A stretch of DNA of 8,371 nucleotides from an uncultured Bacteroidales bacterium. Its GTDB lineage: Bacteria > Bacteroidota > Bacteroidia > Bacteroidales > UBA932. The position numbers and the translations under genes are program-made. The notes under the pieces are model-generated. The model was not told the origin of the DNA and searched no databases. It worked only from the letters and a program-made list of their open reading frames with translations. The stretch is taken from positions 18,618 through 26,988 of the forward strand of contig CAJOJC010000036.1 in NCBI GenBank assembly GCA_905234775.1. Reading direction: 5' to 3'. Shown piece after piece: positions 6,460-8,371 of this stretch. How positions within the stretch are numbered: the stretch's first letter is position 1; every line of letters begins with the position of its first letter.

Positions 6460-7068
6460 ATGCAGAACAAACTCCAAGAACTCACCGACAAGCTTTATCT
6501 GGACGGTCTTGCCAAAGGCAAGGAAGAGGGTGACAGGTACCTCGCCGATGCCCGCGCCCAGGCTGAAAAGATAGTCGAAGAGGCAAAAGCCAAGGCTGCC
6601 CAGATAGTTTCGAAAGCTGAAAAGGATGCCGAAGATCTCGCAGGAAAGGCGAAGTCAGACATCAGAATGGCTTCCGAGCAGGCTCTTCAGGCAACCCGTA
6701 AGGACATTGAGAATATCCTTACAGACTCGATAGTGAAGGAAGGAACCGCGAAGGCTCTCGCAGACGCAGATCTCCTCAAGGAAATAATCCTCGCTGTAGC
6801 GAAGAACTTCAGCGCACAGGAAAGCGCAGACCTCGAGATCGTTCTTCCCGAGGCCCTTAAGAAAGATCTCGCTCCTTGGGTGGAAGCCCAGCTTGCAAAG
6901 ACCCTGAAGGGTGGAGTGAAGGCCTCCTTCTCCAAGAAGATAGCCGGCGGCTTCACCATCGGCCCCGCAGATGGCGGATGGTTCGTAAGCCTTACTGACG
7001 AAACCTTCACTGCCCTCATCGGCGAATATCTTCGTCCGATAACCAAAAAGCTTCTCTTCGGTGAATAA
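6460..7068 (+). CDS. atpE: V/A-type ATP synthase subunit E
   Basis: Subunit E forms the peripheral stalk of the V/A-type rotary ATPase, tying the A3B3 head to the membrane part. The 202-residue protein has the expected build. A long charged, alanine-rich N-terminal helix (about residues 15-90) is full of repeats such as ARAQAEKIVEEAKAKAA, suited to a coiled coil. It is followed by a small globular C-terminal domain ending GGFTIGPADGGWFVSL (163-178) and ITKKLLF (194-200). I chose the ATG at 6460; a TTG at 6412 in the same frame lies inside the -7 element and cannot be the start. The stop overlaps the next gene by 8 bases. Archaeal-type enzymes pair E with a subunit G or H; no such gene is seen before or after E here. 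Confidence 0.9.
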   Translation: MQNKLQELTDKLYLDGLAKGKEEGDRYLADARAQAEKIVEEAKAKAAQIVSKAEKDAEDLAGKAKSDIRMASEQALQATRKDIENILTDSIVKEGTAKALADADLLKEIILAVAKNFSAQESADLEIVLPEALKKDLAPWVEAQLAKTLKGGVKASFSKKIAGGFTIGPADGGWFVSLTDETFTALIGEYLRPITKKLLFGE

Positions 7069-7669
7069 TTACGAGTACATAGTAGCCAGTCTCCCGGTGA
7101 TCGCCAGCGATTACCGCGGAGAACTAGACTACAAAGGAGTGGTTGACGAGATCCGAAGCCAGCTGTCTTCGAAAGACACCGCCGCGCTCGACTTTCTCCT
7201 CTCCGGCTTCGAAGCTGAAAACCTGGATGCGGAGTTCTACAAAAAGGCCCTTTCAAGCAAAGATGCTTTCATCAGGGAGTTTTTCTCCTATGATCTGGAT
7301 GTCCGCAACACACGGGTAGAATTCCTCAACAAGGCCCTCAACAGGCCGGAAGGCATGGATATTCTTGTTCTAGACGAAGAAGCCGAGCCCAGGGAGTTCG
7401 AAGGATTCAAGCAGGTGATGAGCGTTCTTGAAGGCGAAGACATCCTCGAAAGGGAGCGTGGTCTGGACGACCTGATGTGGGCGAAGATTGACGAGATAGT
7501 AGGCCTTCAGGTCTTCACTCTCGACGCAATCCTCGGCTTCACGGCGAAACTCCAGATTATCGCCCGCTGGCTGAAACTGGATCCCGAGACCGGCCGCGAA
7601 CTGTTCCGCAGGCTTGTCGATGAAATCAGAAACAATAAAAATTCAATAAATAATGAGTACAACAGGTAA
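7061..7669 (+). CDS. DUF2764 family protein of the V-type ATPase operon
   Basis: The 202-residue protein starts with GTG at 7061, inside the end of atpE (8-base overlap), giving MNNYEYIVASLP, the typical opening of DUF2764. It is acidic and predicted largely helical, with no membrane segments or signal peptide. The C-terminal part (about 145-190: IDEIVGLQVFTLDAILGFTAKLQIIARWL) is long and helix-forming. Its stop overlaps atpA by 17 bases. From memory, the E-hypothetical-A-B-D-I-K order is shared with the V-ATPase operons of Chlamydia and Borrelia, so this gene is a regular part of that bacterial operon type and not an insertion. Its position suggests an ATPase subunit or assembly factor, perhaps filling the place of subunit C. 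I know of no direct proof. Confidence 0.8.
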   Translation: MNNYEYIVASLPVIASDYRGELDYKGVVDEIRSQLSSKDTAALDFLLSGFEAENLDAEFYKKALSSKDAFIREFFSYDLDVRNTRVEFLNKALNRPEGMDILVLDEEAEPREFEGFKQVMSVLEGEDILERERGLDDLMWAKIDEIVGLQVFTLDAILGFTAKLQIIARWLKLDPETGRELFRRLVDEIRNNKNSINNEYNR

Positions 7670-8371
7670 AGTAACGGGCATCGTGTCCAACCTGGTGACT
7701 GTTCAGGTCGACGGTCCTGTAGCCGAGAACGAACTCTGCTACATCGACCTCAAGGGAACTAAGCTTCTCGCCGAAGTCATCAAGGTCGGAGGCGACAAAG
7801 CTTCCGTTCAGGTATTCGAGAGCACCCGTGGCCTCAGGTGTGGAGACCCGGTCGAGTTCCTCGGCAAGATGCTCGAGGTCCAGCTCGGCCCCGGCCTTCT
7901 GTCCAGCTCCTACGACGGACTGCAGAACAACCTCGCCACGATGGAAGACGTCTTCCTCAAGAGAGGCGAGTACACCTCCCCCCTCGACCACGACAAGCTT
8001 TGGGACTTCACTCCCGAGGCCCAGGTCGGCGACAAAGTCCAGGCCGCGAGCTGGCTTGGAGAAGTCAAGGAAGGCTGGCTGCCCCACAAAATCATGGTCC
8101 CCTTCTCGTTCAAGGGTGAGTATACGGTAAAGAGCATCAAGCCCGCAGGACAATATAATATTGACACTGTCATTGCAGTGCTGACCGCCGAAGACGGCGA
8201 AGACGTCGACGTGACCATGGTCCAGAAATGGCCGGTCAAGGTGGCAGTCAAGGGATACAAGGAGAAACCGCGTCCACAGAGGATCATGGAGACCGGTATC
8301 CGTATGTTCGACACCTTCGATCCCATCGCCGAAGGCGGCACCGGCTTCATCCCCGGCCCGTTCGGCTGCGG
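7653..8371 (+). CDS. atpA: V/A-type ATP synthase catalytic subunit A, N-terminal part (runs off the right edge)
   Basis: Subunit A is the ATP-hydrolysing or ATP-making subunit of the A3B3 head. The window holds 239 codons. An N-terminal beta-barrel domain comes first (VTGIVSNLVTVQVDGPVAENE, residues 7-27). The non-homologous insert typical of subunit A follows at about 110-190, including the conserved GWLPHKIMVP (141-150). The start of the nucleotide-binding domain comes last, with TGIRMFDTFDPIAEGGT (214-230). The sequence stops inside the P-loop at GPFGC (235-239), just before the Gly-Lys-Thr expected next. The insert and the Gly-Pro-Phe-Gly P-loop separate it from subunit B and from F-type beta. 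The ATG at 7653 overlaps the DUF2764 stop by 17 bases and matches where family similarity begins. Whether the enzyme moves H+ or Na+ cannot be told from this subunit. Confidence 0.95.
   Translation, partial: MSTTGKVTGIVSNLVTVQVDGPVAENELCYIDLKGTKLLAEVIKVGGDKASVQVFESTRGLRCGDPVEFLGKMLEVQLGPGLLSSSYDGLQNNLATMEDVFLKRGEYTSPLDHDKLWDFTPEAQVGDKVQAASWLGEVKEGWLPHKIMVPFSFKGEYTVKSIKPAGQYNIDTVIAVLTAEDGEDVDVTMVQKWPVKVAVKGYKEKPRPQRIMETGIRMFDTFDPIAEGGTGFIPGPFGC

Noticed and set aside
7626..8153. A 175-codon minus-strand open frame antisense to atpA
   Set aside because: It is in codon register with atpA and is explained by the same codon bias; atpA is certain.

Overview
The window looks like ordinary chromosome from a member of the Bacteroidota, most likely order Bacteroidales. 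Three things point there. The gene families are typical: DUF4301, DUF2764, PdxB of the bacteroidal type, an orphan HsdR-N protein, and an E-DUF2764-A V-type ATPase operon. Start codons have AT-rich upstream stretches rather than strong Shine-Dalgarno sequences. Perfect matches to the Bacteroidetes -7 element (TAnnTTTG) sit in front of all three apparent transcription units. The DNA is moderately GC-rich, by eye a little over half. I cannot name a family or genus.

Layout. On the minus strand at the left edge, an orphan HsdR N-terminal-type PD-(D/E)XK protein (562..161) overlaps the start of a CCA tRNA nucleotidyltransferase gene (173..1), which runs off the window. A 45-base divergent intergenic region (563..607) carries back-to-back -7 elements. 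From it a plus-strand run of six genes starts: an Abi_2/AbiF-type HEPN protein (608..1504), a Xer-family tyrosine recombinase (1501..2460), recF (2464..3558), a DUF721/DciA-like protein (3555..3878), pdxB (3875..4909) and a DUF4301 protein (4916..6376). Every junction is a 4-base ATGA overlap or a gap of 3 to 6 bases, so this looks like one translationally coupled operon. An 83-base gap then holds a good Bacteroidetes promoter for a V/A-type ATPase operon: subunit E (6460..7068), a DUF2764 protein (7061..7669) and the N-terminal 239 codons of catalytic subunit A (7653..end, cut inside the P-loop).

How the genes relate. Xer recombinase, RecF and the DUF721 protein all act on chromosome maintenance: dimer resolution, gap repair and perhaps helicase loading. 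PdxB belongs to vitamin B6 synthesis, and the DUF4301 protein is uncharacterised. The odd member is the HEPN ribonuclease-like Abi gene, which lies directly behind the only visible promoter and is coupled to the housekeeping genes. Its divergent neighbour is a nuclease-fold orphan. The ATPase genes encode a rotary H+ or Na+ pump, with DUF2764 where a stalk subunit would be expected.

I did not find a clear new multi-gene defence system, CRISPR array, mobile element or RNA gene. The best leads are the Abi-Xer-RecF coupling, the nucleotidyltransferase-like motifs in DUF4301 and the role of DUF2764.
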